This document shows, in pieces, positions 43,736-51,880 of a DNA stretch of 55,151 nt. Within the stretch, counting starts at the first letter, position 1; the number at the start of each line of letters is the position of its first letter. Both the position numbers and the translations under genes were made by a program. The notes below the pieces were generated by a model, which saw nothing but the letters and a program-made list of their open reading frames with translations, was not told where the DNA came from and made no database searches. The DNA is from an uncultured Alphaproteobacteria bacterium (GTDB lineage Bacteria > Pseudomonadota > Alphaproteobacteria > Caulobacterales > Hyphomonadaceae): assembly GCA_903842595.1 (NCBI GenBank), contig CAIMMO010000265.1, forward strand, positions 1-55,151, in the 5' to 3' direction.

Positions 43736-45034
43736 CTATCCGGCCTTGCGATCCGCAGCATCAGGGGCCAAAGGCGCCCGTCCCGCAAGATACAGGAAGC
43801 CGTCCTGGTCCACATGGCCCGCATCGCATGTCGCCACAAAGCCTTCTGCGTCGCGGCGAACCTGCCGCGCCTCGCCGCCAAGTTCGCACTCCAGCGTGCG
43901 AGGCGTACGCGCCCAGATCTCGCCCACAACGCCTGGGGGCAAGCGCTGGCCCCTGGCGTCACGGATTTCCACTGCGGCGCCAGGGATGGGACGCCCACAG
44001 CTGCCGCGCTTGGTCGCGAAGGCTTCGGCGGGCAGTGTCGCAATATGGCCCGTCTGCGTCGACCCATAGGCCTCGCTGAAGATCGCGCCGAAGATGTCAG
44101 CCAGCCACGCCTTCAGCGCCCACGGCGCAGCGGCGCCACCGATCATGACCTCCTTCAGCGAAGACGTGTCCGCTGCCGCGAGCAGGTTTCCTCGGCGCTT
44201 CAGCTCGAGAAATGTTTCGGGAAAAGCCCACCAGTGGGTGACCTGGCGCGCGCGGATCGCATCGAGCGCTTCGCTTGAGTTGAACGCGCGCATCATGATC
44301 ACTTCTCGGCCGGCTGCCAGCGCGGACCAGAACTGCATGCATCCCCAGGTGTGGTGCATCGGCAGGGTGACAAGCGATGCGCCCTCTTCGCGTACGGCCG
44401 GACGCGACAGCGAAGCCGGAGCCGCGCGTCGCCGGGGCAGCGCCACATATGCCTTTCCCGCGCCGGACGTCCACGCCATCAGCGACGGCTGCACGCGGCC
44501 GAAACGCGGTTGCGCCACTGGTGGGAACAGATCCCAGAAGTTGAAAAAGCCGGGGTAGGTTGCGTCCATGCTGGCGCGCAGTCGCAGGCTAAGCCCTTCC
44601 AGCGCCGCGGCGATCCGCACCGGCGCCATATCGCCAACGATGATGGCTGAGGCCCCGCTGGCGATCAGTTGTTGGCGGATCATGCTGGCTGGCAGATCGG
44701 GGTCGAGCGTCAGCAGGCCCGCGTCGATCTTGGCGCAAGCGATCGCGATCACGGCCCACTCGATGCGATTGCGGCAACGCACGGCAACGACATCGTTCAC
44801 GCCAAGGCCGCGGCTGGCGAAAGCATCCGCCAGCATGTCGGCGTACTCGTTCCATTCGGCATAAGTCAGGGAGGTCCGCCCCTCATGCAGGGCGGGCTGG
44901 TCGCCGCGGGAGGCGGCCCAGTATTCGAGGCTGCGCGCAGCAGGCTCGTTCAGGCCTTGAGCGCGTTCCGCACGTTCATCGCCAGGCTGTCGCGCATACG
45001 CGACAGGGAAACGTGATCGGGATTGATAAGCCAC
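43736..45034 (-). CDS. Degenerate, C-terminally truncated AMP-dependent ligase
   Basis: The 432-codon frame is an acyl-CoA synthetase-like adenylating enzyme lacking its end. Recognisable are the N-terminus (LTYAEWNEYADMLADAFASRGL), LPMHHTWGC, the A5-like EAYGSTQTG and A7-like DQDGFLYLAGRA. The A3 nucleotide loop, normally T-S-G-T-T-G-x-P-K-G, reads TSGAGKAYVALP, so it is lost. The C-terminal lysine domain (about 110 residues) is missing and does not appear in another frame before the next gene. Activity is unlikely. The start is uncertain: GTG 45034 lies within the upstream TetR gene. Confidence 0.6.
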   Translation of the reverse strand: MAYQSRSRFPVAYARQPGDERAERAQGLNEPAARSLEYWAASRGDQPALHEGRTSLTYAEWNEYADMLADAFASRGLGVNDVVAVRCRNRIEWAVIAIACAKIDAGLLTLDPDLPASMIRQQLIASGASAIIVGDMAPVRIAAALEGLSLRLRASMDATYPGFFNFWDLFPPVAQPRFGRVQPSLMAWTSGAGKAYVALPRRRAAPASLSRPAVREEGASLVTLPMHHTWGCMQFWSALAAGREVIMMRAFNSSEALDAIRARQVTHWWAFPETFLELKRRGNLLAAADTSSLKEVMIGGAAAPWALKAWLADIFGAIFSEAYGSTQTGHIATLPAEAFATKRGSCGRPIPGAAVEIRDARGQRLPPGVVGEIWARTPRTLECELGGEARQVRRDAEGFVATCDAGHVDQDGFLYLAGRAPLAPDAADRKAG

Positions 45035-45597
45035 TGGAACAGAACTCCTCGCAGTGCCGCGATGATGAGAGACGCTTCGGTCCTTGAACGCACGTCAGGC
45101 CTGATTTCGCCAAGCTGGCGCGCATCGCGGATCAGAACGGCGATATCTTCCACCGCCTGTTGCGTGATGCGTGCGCTTAGCGGGCGCAGATCGGCCCGTG
45201 TGAGACCGGCGCCGATCAGCGCCTGATAAACCCGCACAGTGGTCGGATCGCGTTCCGCATCCTCCGTGCAGAAAACGATCACATCGATCAGTCGCTGGAG
45301 CCCGTGCGATGCGATCGGTCCTGAGCGCACGCGTTCGGAGTATTCTGCGACGATGTAGTCTGCCAGCGCGCCGAGCATTGCGCTTCGGGTGCCGAAATAA
45401 TGCGCGGGCAGGGCGCGGGAATACCCGGCGGCCTCGCCCGCTTCGTTGAGGGTCAGTTCGTCCAGACCGCGTTCGGAGACAATCTTCTTGGCGGCTTCGA
45501 GAATGGCGCGCTCTGCCGTCTCGCGCCGCGCCGCCTGGGTCTGGCGATCGCTGGCGACGAGGGCATCTGCCCGGGTGAGATTGCTGCGCGAAGCCAT
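44950..45597 (-). CDS. TetR-family regulator of the ligase/SDR cluster
   Basis: This is a 215-residue TetR repressor with a helix-turn-helix at residues 23-70 (TAERAILEAAKKIVSERGLDELTLNEAGEAAGYSRALPAHYF) and a TetR_C ligand domain. The spacing to the downstream ligase overlaps, so they are cotranscribed. A symmetric element with a perfect GTTTGCAAAC centre lies just upstream and is a likely operator. The true start is ATG 45597 because a longer in-frame extension crosses that element. It probably controls the downstream ligase, CMD-like and SDR genes. Confidence 0.88.
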   Translation of the reverse strand: MASRSNLTRADALVASDRQTQAARRETAERAILEAAKKIVSERGLDELTLNEAGEAAGYSRALPAHYFGTRSAMLGALADYIVAEYSERVRSGPIASHGLQRLIDVIVFCTEDAERDPTTVRVYQALIGAGLTRADLRPLSARITQQAVEDIAVLIRDARQLGEIRPDVRSRTEASLIIAALRGVLFQWLINPDHVSLSRMRDSLAMNVRNALKA

Positions 45598-45609
45598 TGC
45601 GCAGTGCAG

Positions 45610-45637
45610 CATACTAGTTTGCAAACAAGCAAGTATG
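45610..45637. promoter_or_regulatory. Symmetric element, candidate TetR operator
   Basis: CATACT (45610-45615) and AGTATG (45632-45637) flank a perfect 10-base palindrome, GTTTGCAAAC (45617-45626). It lies 13 bases upstream of the TetR start codon, and CAAACAAGCAAGT-type half sites are frequent for TetR proteins. It may also serve the divergent gene at 45815. Confidence 0.5.
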
Positions 45638-45814
45638 TTACGCTGGGGCAAGCTGCTGGCCAAGTGTCGCATGCCCCAGTGCCGAGGCGCCGGTCAGTGC
45701 GAAGTCGCGCGCCGCGCAGAAATCACCCGGCGCTGGAACTGTGGTCGCGGCGGCCTGTTGGTAAACGGCGATAACAGGTGACAGCATCAGAAGACCCAGC
45801 CGCCCGCAGGCTTT

Positions 45815-46165
45815 GTGCGGGCGGAATCTCGCTGGGCCAGCCTGCTGGTCTTCGAGAACAGGACGAAGATCGCCAAGGCAGAGAGGCAGTGGATGGAGCG
45901 CCGGGTCAACGCGGCGTTGGACACCCAGGACAGGATCTGTCTCCTGCAGATCATGACCGGTTATGGCGGCGCCAGGTTTGGCGCGGTTCTCGATGGCGAG
46001 GCGGCGGGCGTGACGATGCGATTGCTGAAACACTTGCGGCGCAAGGGGGGGCCGTGTTGGGCCCGCGCCATGATCGAACTCTTCAAGTGGACGACGCCAG
46101 TCGAGGAAAAGACCTTCGCCCTCGAAGAACTGCCAGAAGCCCGGCGCTGGATTGACGCCATCTGA
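45815..46165 (+). CDS. STAS/SEC14 (SpoIIAA-like) domain protein, tentative
   Basis: This is a 116-residue soluble protein. The second half ends in a pattern typical of SpoIIAA-like STAS/SEC14 proteins (RAMIELFKWTTPVEEKTFALEELPEARRWIDAI), and an LDTQDRICLLQIMTGYGG strand-helix fits the same fold. The role is unknown. The start is uncertain: GTG 45815 is weak and no clear ribosome site is seen. A minus-strand frame across the same region looks like a shadow. Confidence 0.5.
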   Translation: MRAESRWASLLVFENRTKIAKAERQWMERRVNAALDTQDRICLLQIMTGYGGARFGAVLDGEAAGVTMRLLKHLRRKGGPCWARAMIELFKWTTPVEEKTFALEELPEARRWIDAI

Positions 46166-46267
46166 GGCTACCGGCCTGGCGGCTGGCGCCTGGACGAATG
46201 CTGTTTCCCGCGACGATGGTTTCGATCTACAAACCCCAGCGCCCGCGTCAGTTATCGAGGACATTCC

Positions 46268-47593
46268 ATGACAGCCACCAGCCTTGCCGCTCCCGCCGCT
46301 CCGGCCGACGAAATTTCCACCTACATCTCGGCCGCGACGAAAGCGGCCTGGGAGGTGAAGGGGCTGCCGGCCGGGACGCCGTTGAAACCGATCAAGAAGG
46401 TCGGCGTGCTCGGCGCCGGCACGATGGGCGGAGGCATCTCGATGAACTTCGCCAATGTCGGCATTCCGGTGACGATCGTCGAAATCCAGCAGGCGGCGCT
46501 CGATCGCGGCCTCGGCGTGATCCGCAAGAATTATCAGACCTCGGCCGACAAGGGCCGCTTCCCGCAGGAAGAGGTCGGTATCCGCATGGGCCTGCTAAAC
46601 GGCTCCCTCAACCGCGCCGATCTGGCCGATTGCGATCTGGTGATCGAAGCCGTGTTCGAGGACATGGCCGTGAAGAAGGACATTTTCGCGGACCTCGACC
46701 GGATTTGCAAACCCGGCGCGATCCTGGCGACAAACACATCTTATCTCGACATCAATGAGATTGCCTCGGTCACGACGCGCCCCGAAGACGTGATCGGCCT
46801 GCACTTCTTCTCGCCGGCCAACGTGATGAAGCTGCTCGAAATCGTTCGTGCAAGGCACACGTCCGACACTGTGGTCGCCACCGCGATGGACCTCGCGAAG
46901 AAGATCAACAAGGTAGCGGCGCTTGCTGGTGTCTGCCCCGGCTTCATCGGCAATCGCATGCTGTCGAAACGCGGCCTGCCGGCGGGCGCGCTGCTGAAGG
47001 CAGGCGCGATGCCGTGGGAGATCGATGCCGCGTTCAACGCGTTCGGTTTCAAGATGGGCCCATACCAGATGTCCGATCTCGCCGGCCTCGACATCGGCTG
47101 GAAGCCGGGCGCCGCCACCGCGAACCCCCTGCGCGACATGATCTGCGAGCGCACGCCGCGCCGCGGACAAAAGTCCGGCGCGGGATACTACGACTATGAC
47201 GAAAACCGCGTCGGCCGTCCGTCTCCGGAAGTGGAGGCGATCGTGAAGGAGTTTGCGGCGAAGTCTGGCGTTGCACCGCGCAAGGTCACGCAGGAAGAAA
47301 TCCTCGAAGAGTGCGTCTTCCCGATGATCAATGAAGGCGCTGCCATCCTCGAAGAAGGCATGGCCCAGCGTCCGGGCGACATCGATGTCACCTGGCTCAA
47401 TGGTTATGGCTGGCCGCAGGACAAGGGCGGACCGATGTTCCTTGGCGACAAGGTCGGGCTGCAGCGCGTGCTCGATGTCACGGAGCGCGTGTCGAAAACC
47501 GTCCCCGAAATCGCGGTCTCGAATCTCCTGCGCTCGATGGCGAAGGACGGCCGCAAGTTCGCCGACCTGCTGCCCCAGCCGCTGAAGGTCTAG
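46268..47593 (+). CDS. 3-hydroxyacyl-CoA dehydrogenase
   Basis: This is a 441-residue NAD-dependent enzyme of beta-oxidation without a hydratase domain. The N-terminal Rossmann motif [29 protein letters not shown] is followed by [19 protein letters not shown], the catalytic His region [18 protein letters not shown], and GFIGNRML. Two C-terminal dimerisation domains follow ([57 protein letters not shown]). The N-terminal 40 residues are an extra extension. It acts with acyl-CoA dehydrogenases such as that at 29906. Its stop overlaps the convergent ABC permease by four bases. Confidence 0.94.
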   Translation: MTATSLAAPAAPADEISTYISAATKAAWEVKGLPAGTPLKPIKKVGVLGAGTMGGGISMNFANVGIPVTIVEIQQAALDRGLGVIRKNYQTSADKGRFPQEEVGIRMGLLNGSLNRADLADCDLVIEAVFEDMAVKKDIFADLDRICKPGAILATNTSYLDINEIASVTTRPEDVIGLHFFSPANVMKLLEIVRARHTSDTVVATAMDLAKKINKVAALAGVCPGFIGNRMLSKRGLPAGALLKAGAMPWEIDAAFNAFGFKMGPYQMSDLAGLDIGWKPGAATANPLRDMICERTPRRGQKSGAGYYDYDENRVGRPSPEVEAIVKEFAAKSGVAPRKVTQEEILEECVFPMINEGAAILEEGMAQRPGDIDVTWLNGYGWPQDKGGPMFLGDKVGLQRVLDVTERVSKTVPEIAVSNLLRSMAKDGRKFADLLPQPLKV

Positions 47594-49128
47594 GTCGCGT
47601 TTGCATAGCTGGGCGTTGGCTTGTGAAGCACGCCCAGCACGGAAGCGCCAAGGATCGCCGGGATCAGTGCAAGCCAGGGCAGGCCGTGAGCACCCAGCCC
47701 TGCTGCGCCAGCGATGCTGATTGCGACGAACGACTGGCCAAGACCGGACGTCAGCGACCCCTTGGCGCGCCGTCGTACGAAGTCCCGGCGCGAGCCAGGC
47801 GTCCGCCGCCACAGGCCGATCAGTGCGGCCGAAGTGGCGGCGCACAAAACGCCGGCTGTCGTCCACGCGCCCGCCCATGGCTCGCGCCAGAGCAGGATGG
47901 CGACCGGTATCGTCATCAGGGCCAGCACAGGCAAAACGGCCGACAGCCATTTGGCGCGGTCTATCGCCTTCGGCCGGATCGGCGCTGAGGCAAGAAGATC
48001 AGGTGCATCCTCGGCCGAGACGGTGATCCAGGTCAGGCTACCCGCCAGCGCGCTGGACAGCAGGGTGAGCGCCGGTGCGAAGGCTGCCTCGCTGAGCGTC
48101 AGTCCCCGATCGGGACGGAACAGGATGAAGACGAGCGGAATGAAATAGATCAGCTGCAGGCCAACCTGTGAAAGCAGCAGCGGGTCGCGCAGCAGAAGCC
48201 TGAACTCCTTGCGCATCACGGATCTCATCACGCCGCCGCGCACGTTGGCGACACGGCCATCGGTCACACGCTTGCGCTGGCCCATGGTCGAGGCGGCAGC
48301 TGCGTCCGCCACGAAGCGACGGCTGAAGACGTAGACGCCCAGCGGGAAGACGATGGCCACGGCTGCCAGCCATACGAGTGTCGAGGGAATGTCGCCCGTG
48401 AGCGCGCGCGACGGGAAAAGCCACCACGCCTGTGGGTCGAGATCGAGCCGTCGGATCATCTCCAAGATTTCCTGCTGATCCATCCGGTCGTCGCCGCGCG
48501 TGTTGATGTTGAACAGCTGGAAGCCGAGGAACACCGCTGCGCCCGCCACTGCGCTGATCACCTGCGCCAGCACGCGCGTGCGCCGCGGTCCGATCACGCG
48601 GAACAGTCCGGTCACGATCAGCAGCGCGATGCCTGTCGCCGCAAACGCCAGCGACGCGAGCACGATCAGCGCCGAAAGCCACAGCGGCGAAGAGAACACC
48701 GCCATCCAGAGCAGAGGCGGACCCAGCATTCCGGCGTAGAGCGGTAGCGCACTGACGGCGATGGCGGAGGCGCGCACCACCAGCACGCGCCAGGGCGAGA
48801 TCGGCGAAGAGAGCAGCAGGTCGAGGTCATTGCGCGTGTAGATCGCCTCCACGGCCGCCAGGATGGCGCCTGACATCATCACCGAGCCGATGAAGGCGAC
48901 GACGACGCCCATGATGGAGAGTGTCAGGCCATCTGCTGGGCCATCCAGAAAGGGCGGCGGCGGAATGAGCGGGCCGAGGCTGCGGAACATGAAGAAGCTC
49001 ATCGCGAGCCACGCTGCGAGCACGAGCCCGATGATGATCAGGCCGCTGCGCGAGTTCATCTTGCCGCGCCGCCAGAACAGCCGCAGCTCGTGCGCCATCA
49101 GCCAGCGTATGCTGCCCGGCCTGCTCAT
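47590..49128 (-). CDS. ABC-2-type exporter permease
   Basis: This is a 512-residue inner-membrane permease. Helices are spread over the length, for example LIIIGLVLAAWLAMSFFMF, LSIMGVVVAFIGSVMMSGAIL and LLSSALAGSLTWITVSAE. The segment AVEAIYTRNDLDLLLSSPISPWRVLVVR is a well known cytosolic motif of this group. A second half (RSVMRKEFRLLLRDPLLLSQVG) repeats the theme. It is coupled by ATGA to the ATPase gene upstream. The substrate is not readable. Confidence 0.88.
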   Translation of the reverse strand: MSRPGSIRWLMAHELRLFWRRGKMNSRSGLIIIGLVLAAWLAMSFFMFRSLGPLIPPPPFLDGPADGLTLSIMGVVVAFIGSVMMSGAILAAVEAIYTRNDLDLLLSSPISPWRVLVVRASAIAVSALPLYAGMLGPPLLWMAVFSSPLWLSALIVLASLAFAATGIALLIVTGLFRVIGPRRTRVLAQVISAVAGAAVFLGFQLFNINTRGDDRMDQQEILEMIRRLDLDPQAWWLFPSRALTGDIPSTLVWLAAVAIVFPLGVYVFSRRFVADAAAASTMGQRKRVTDGRVANVRGGVMRSVMRKEFRLLLRDPLLLSQVGLQLIYFIPLVFILFRPDRGLTLSEAAFAPALTLLSSALAGSLTWITVSAEDAPDLLASAPIRPKAIDRAKWLSAVLPVLALMTIPVAILLWREPWAGAWTTAGVLCAATSAALIGLWRRTPGSRRDFVRRRAKGSLTSGLGQSFVAISIAGAAGLGAHGLPWLALIPAILGASVLGVLHKPTPSYANAT

Positions 49129-49889
49129 TGTGCGTCTGCAGTTTCGCGCGTTGCCGCTGGCTGCGCAGTAAGCGAAAGAAACACGTCCTCCAGAGACTGC
49201 CCCTGCGCGCCGGCCTGCGTGCGCAGCTCCTCAAGCGAGCCCTCGATCAGCAGCTTGCCGTCCTTGATGATGCCGATGCGATCCGCCATGCGCTCGGCCA
49301 CTTCGAGAATGTGCGTTGTCAGGATCACGCCTGCGCCCTGGTCCACGCGTTCGCGGATCATGTCCTTCACCAGCCGGCTCGCGGCGGCGTCGAGCCCCGT
49401 CAGCGGCTCGTCCAGCATCAGCAGCTTCGGCTGGTGCAGCAGCGCCCCGGCAAGCACCGCCTTCTGCTTCATGCCGCGCGAGAAAGTCTCGCAGCGGTCA
49501 TTCCGGTTGTCCCAGAGCGTGAGGATCTTGAGCAGCCGTTCAGCCTCCGCCCGCGCACGCGCCGGCGGCACGCCCCAAAGGCCGGCGACGAATTCCAGAT
49601 ACTCCCATGCCGTCAGCTTGTCATAGAGCAGCGGCTCGTCCGGCAGCCAGGCGATCATCTGCTTGGCCGCCAGCGGATCAGCGCGCGCATCGACATCGAA
49701 AACGCTGATCGACCCCGCATCCGCCGCCAGCAGACCCGCTACCATCCGCAGCGTCGTCGTCTTGCCCGCGCCATTTGGGCCGAGCAGGGCATACAGCTCG
49801 CCCGCCCGCACGTCGAAGCTGATGCCGTCGACCGCCCGCTTGCCCCCATAGCTCTTGGCGAGGTCTGTTACGCGAAGGGCGGTGGACAT
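49125..49889 (-). CDS. ABC-2-type exporter ATPase
   Basis: This is a 254-residue ATPase with Walker A GPNGAGKTTTLRMV, Q-loop WLPDEPLLYDKLTAWE, signature FSRGMKQKAVLAGALLHQPKLLMLDEPLTGLDA, and H-loop ILTTHILE. The signature FSRGMKQK is the variant common in Na+/drug-type ABC-2 exporters. It energises the permease encoded 3' of it. ATG 49889 gives a normal N-terminus. Confidence 0.95.
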   Translation of the reverse strand: MSTALRVTDLAKSYGGKRAVDGISFDVRAGELYALLGPNGAGKTTTLRMVAGLLAADAGSISVFDVDARADPLAAKQMIAWLPDEPLLYDKLTAWEYLEFVAGLWGVPPARARAEAERLLKILTLWDNRNDRCETFSRGMKQKAVLAGALLHQPKLLMLDEPLTGLDAAASRLVKDMIRERVDQGAGVILTTHILEVAERMADRIGIIKDGKLLIEGSLEELRTQAGAQGQSLEDVFLSLTAQPAATRETADAQ

Positions 49890-49975
49890 GGGGCGAGACT
49901 ACTCCATTTGGTCAGGGAGGGGCTTTCTAGCCGACCCGGGCTGATCCGTCAGCAATAGAGCCGCGTAGAGGCACC

Positions 49976-50773
49976 GTGAACATGCTCGCACCCTTTCTTG
50001 CAACTCTGATTGGCATGGCCGTCGTCATGCTTCTGGCCTGGCTGTTCCAGCGAATAGTCCGCAATGGCGGCTGGGTCGACGTGTTCTGGACCTTTGGCAC
50101 CGGGGCCGCCTGCCTCACGGCTGCCTTGTGGCCCGAACCGGCTGCCAACGGTAACAGACAGCTGCTGGTCGCAGCGCTGGCGGCTATCTGGGCGCTGAGG
50201 CTGGGCGTTTACATCGGCCATCGCGTGGCGAGCGAGCCCGAAGACACGCGTTATTCCGGCTTCCGGAAGGAGTGGGGCGTCAATTTCCAGCGCAACATGA
50301 TGATCCTCGTCCTGCCGCAGGCGCCCGCGACAGCGATCCTCTCATTGTCCGTTTTCGCCGCCGCGCATGGCGGTGGGCCCGAGCTCGGCCTGCGCGATCT
50401 CCTCGGCATCGCGATCCTCGTTGTGGCCATCATCGGCGAAGGTCTGGCTGACGAGCAGATGCGCCGCTTTCGCGCCCAGGGGCTTCGCGGCGCCATCATG
50501 GACAAGGGCCTCTGGGGCTGGTCGCGCCATCCGAACTACTTCTTCGAATGGCTGGGTTGGCTCGCCTATCCGGCCATCGCCTTCGACCCGTCCCAGCTGT
50601 GGACGTGGGTCACGTGGATAGCGCCTATCGTGATGTTCATCCTGCTGCGCTTCGCGACCGGCGTGCCTGCTACCGAGAAATCCATGCTCGCAAGCCGCGG
50701 CGATAAGTTCCGCGACTATCAGAGGCGGGTAAGCGCCTTCTTCCCGCTTCCTCCGAAAGGCAAGACCTCATGA
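49976..50773 (+). CDS. DUF1295 membrane enzyme (steroid 5-alpha-reductase-like)
   Basis: This is a 265-residue protein with about seven membrane segments. The family motif is ADEQMRRFRAQGLRGAIMDKGLWGWSRHPNYFFEWLGWLAY, similar to the NADPH-binding tail of isoprenylcysteine methyltransferase / 5-alpha-reductase proteins. It may reduce a double bond in a lipid. The start is GTG 49976, with GAGG upstream; ATG 49982 is the alternative. The stop overlaps the start of the methyltransferase gene (ATGA), so the two probably act on the same membrane lipid. Confidence 0.9.
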   Translation: MNMLAPFLATLIGMAVVMLLAWLFQRIVRNGGWVDVFWTFGTGAACLTAALWPEPAANGNRQLLVAALAAIWALRLGVYIGHRVASEPEDTRYSGFRKEWGVNFQRNMMILVLPQAPATAILSLSVFAAAHGGGPELGLRDLLGIAILVVAIIGEGLADEQMRRFRAQGLRGAIMDKGLWGWSRHPNYFFEWLGWLAYPAIAFDPSQLWTWVTWIAPIVMFILLRFATGVPATEKSMLASRGDKFRDYQRRVSAFFPLPPKGKTS

Positions 50774-51792
50774 GCTTCGTCGCCCGCGCGATCATAGCCT
50801 TCGAATCCGCGCCGCTGCCCGACAGCGTACGCAAGGGCGCCGTGTCCTTCCTCGTCGGTCGCGTCAAGCACCAGATGAAATCCGTGCCGGAGAATGCAGC
50901 GGCGGACTTCGCCGAGGAAATGCGCAACCATCCGATCGCCGAACACACGCTCGATGCCAACAAGCAGCACTACGAAATCCCCGCCGAGTTCTTTGCGCTC
51001 TGTCTCGGGCCGAAATTCAAGTATTCGAGCTGCCTCTATGAGCCGGGCGAGACGTTGGCGGAGGCTGAAGTCCGCGCGCTGACGCAGACCTGCGAGCACG
51101 CCCAACTCGCCGACGGGCAGGACATCCTCGAGCTCGGCTGCGGTTGGGGCTCGATGACGCTGTTCATGGCGGCGCGTTATCCCGGCGCGCGCATCACAGC
51201 GGTGTCGAACTCAGCAAGCCAGCGCGCCTTCATCGAAGGCCGCGCGCGCGAGCAGGGGCTCACCAACGTTCGCATCATCACCGCCGACATGAACGTGTTC
51301 GACACGGATCAGCGCTTTGATCGCATCGTGTCGGTCGAGATGTTCGAGCATATGTCGAACTGGCGAGCCTTGCTGGAGCGCTGCCGCAATTGGCTGCACC
51401 CGGACGGACGCCTGCTGACGCACGTCTTCGCGCATCGCACAGCGCCCTATCGCTTCGATGTGAACGACCCAGCCGACTGGATCGCGCACCACTTCTTCGC
51501 CGGCGGCGTGATGCCCAGCCGCGACCTGATCGCCAATTTTCCTGACCTGTTTGAAGTCGAGCAGGACTGGTGGTGGAGCGGCAAGCACTACGAGCGCACC
51601 GCGCTCGACTGGCTCAAGAACTTTGACGCCAACCGCGACCGCATCCGCACCATTCTCGCCGACGTCTACGGCAAGGACGCCCGGCTCTGGGAGAACCGCT
51701 GGCGGCTGTTCTTCATCTCGACCGCCGGGCTGTTCGGTCATGCGGGCGGGAATGAGTGGGGCGTTGTGCATCACCGGCTGAAGCCAGTCTGA
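50770..51792 (+). CDS. Cyclopropane-fatty-acid-synthase-family methyltransferase
   Basis: This is a 340-residue SAM-dependent enzyme of the CFA-synthase family acting on unsaturated phospholipid chains. It starts with a helical N-domain, then HYEIPAEFFALCLGPKFKYSSCLY, SAM motif I ILELGCGWGSMTLFMAARYPGARITAVSNS, and VSVEMFEHMSNW with the catalytic region. A C-terminal RLFFISTAGLF completes it. Pairing with DUF1295 makes methylene transfer and reduction (methyl-branched or cyclopropane chains) possible; the product is not known. It is followed by a strong terminator. Confidence 0.92.
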   Translation: MSFVARAIIAFESAPLPDSVRKGAVSFLVGRVKHQMKSVPENAAADFAEEMRNHPIAEHTLDANKQHYEIPAEFFALCLGPKFKYSSCLYEPGETLAEAEVRALTQTCEHAQLADGQDILELGCGWGSMTLFMAARYPGARITAVSNSASQRAFIEGRAREQGLTNVRIITADMNVFDTDQRFDRIVSVEMFEHMSNWRALLERCRNWLHPDGRLLTHVFAHRTAPYRFDVNDPADWIAHHFFAGGVMPSRDLIANFPDLFEVEQDWWWSGKHYERTALDWLKNFDANRDRIRTILADVYGKDARLWENRWRLFFISTAGLFGHAGGNEWGVVHHRLKPV

Positions 51793-51830
51793 TCACGCTC
51801 TCGACGCTCAGCAGCGAAAACCAGAAAGAA

Positions 51831-51858
51831 AACAGGCGGGCCTCTCGGCCCGCCTGTT
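51831..51858. terminator. Bidirectional Rho-independent terminator
   Basis: A perfect 12-base stem (51831-51842 with 51847-51858; arms AACAGGCGGGCC / GGCCCGCCTGTT) closes a four-base loop. It has T on one side and A on the other. It lies between the convergent methyltransferase and redoxin-cytochrome genes and should end both transcripts. Confidence 0.85.
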
Positions 51859-51880
51859 TCGCTTCAAACTCAGATCAATC

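Noticed and set aside
45638-46264. Minus-strand frame of 208 codons
   Set aside because: It overlaps a candidate plus-strand gene and shows no domain; composition looks like a frame shadow.
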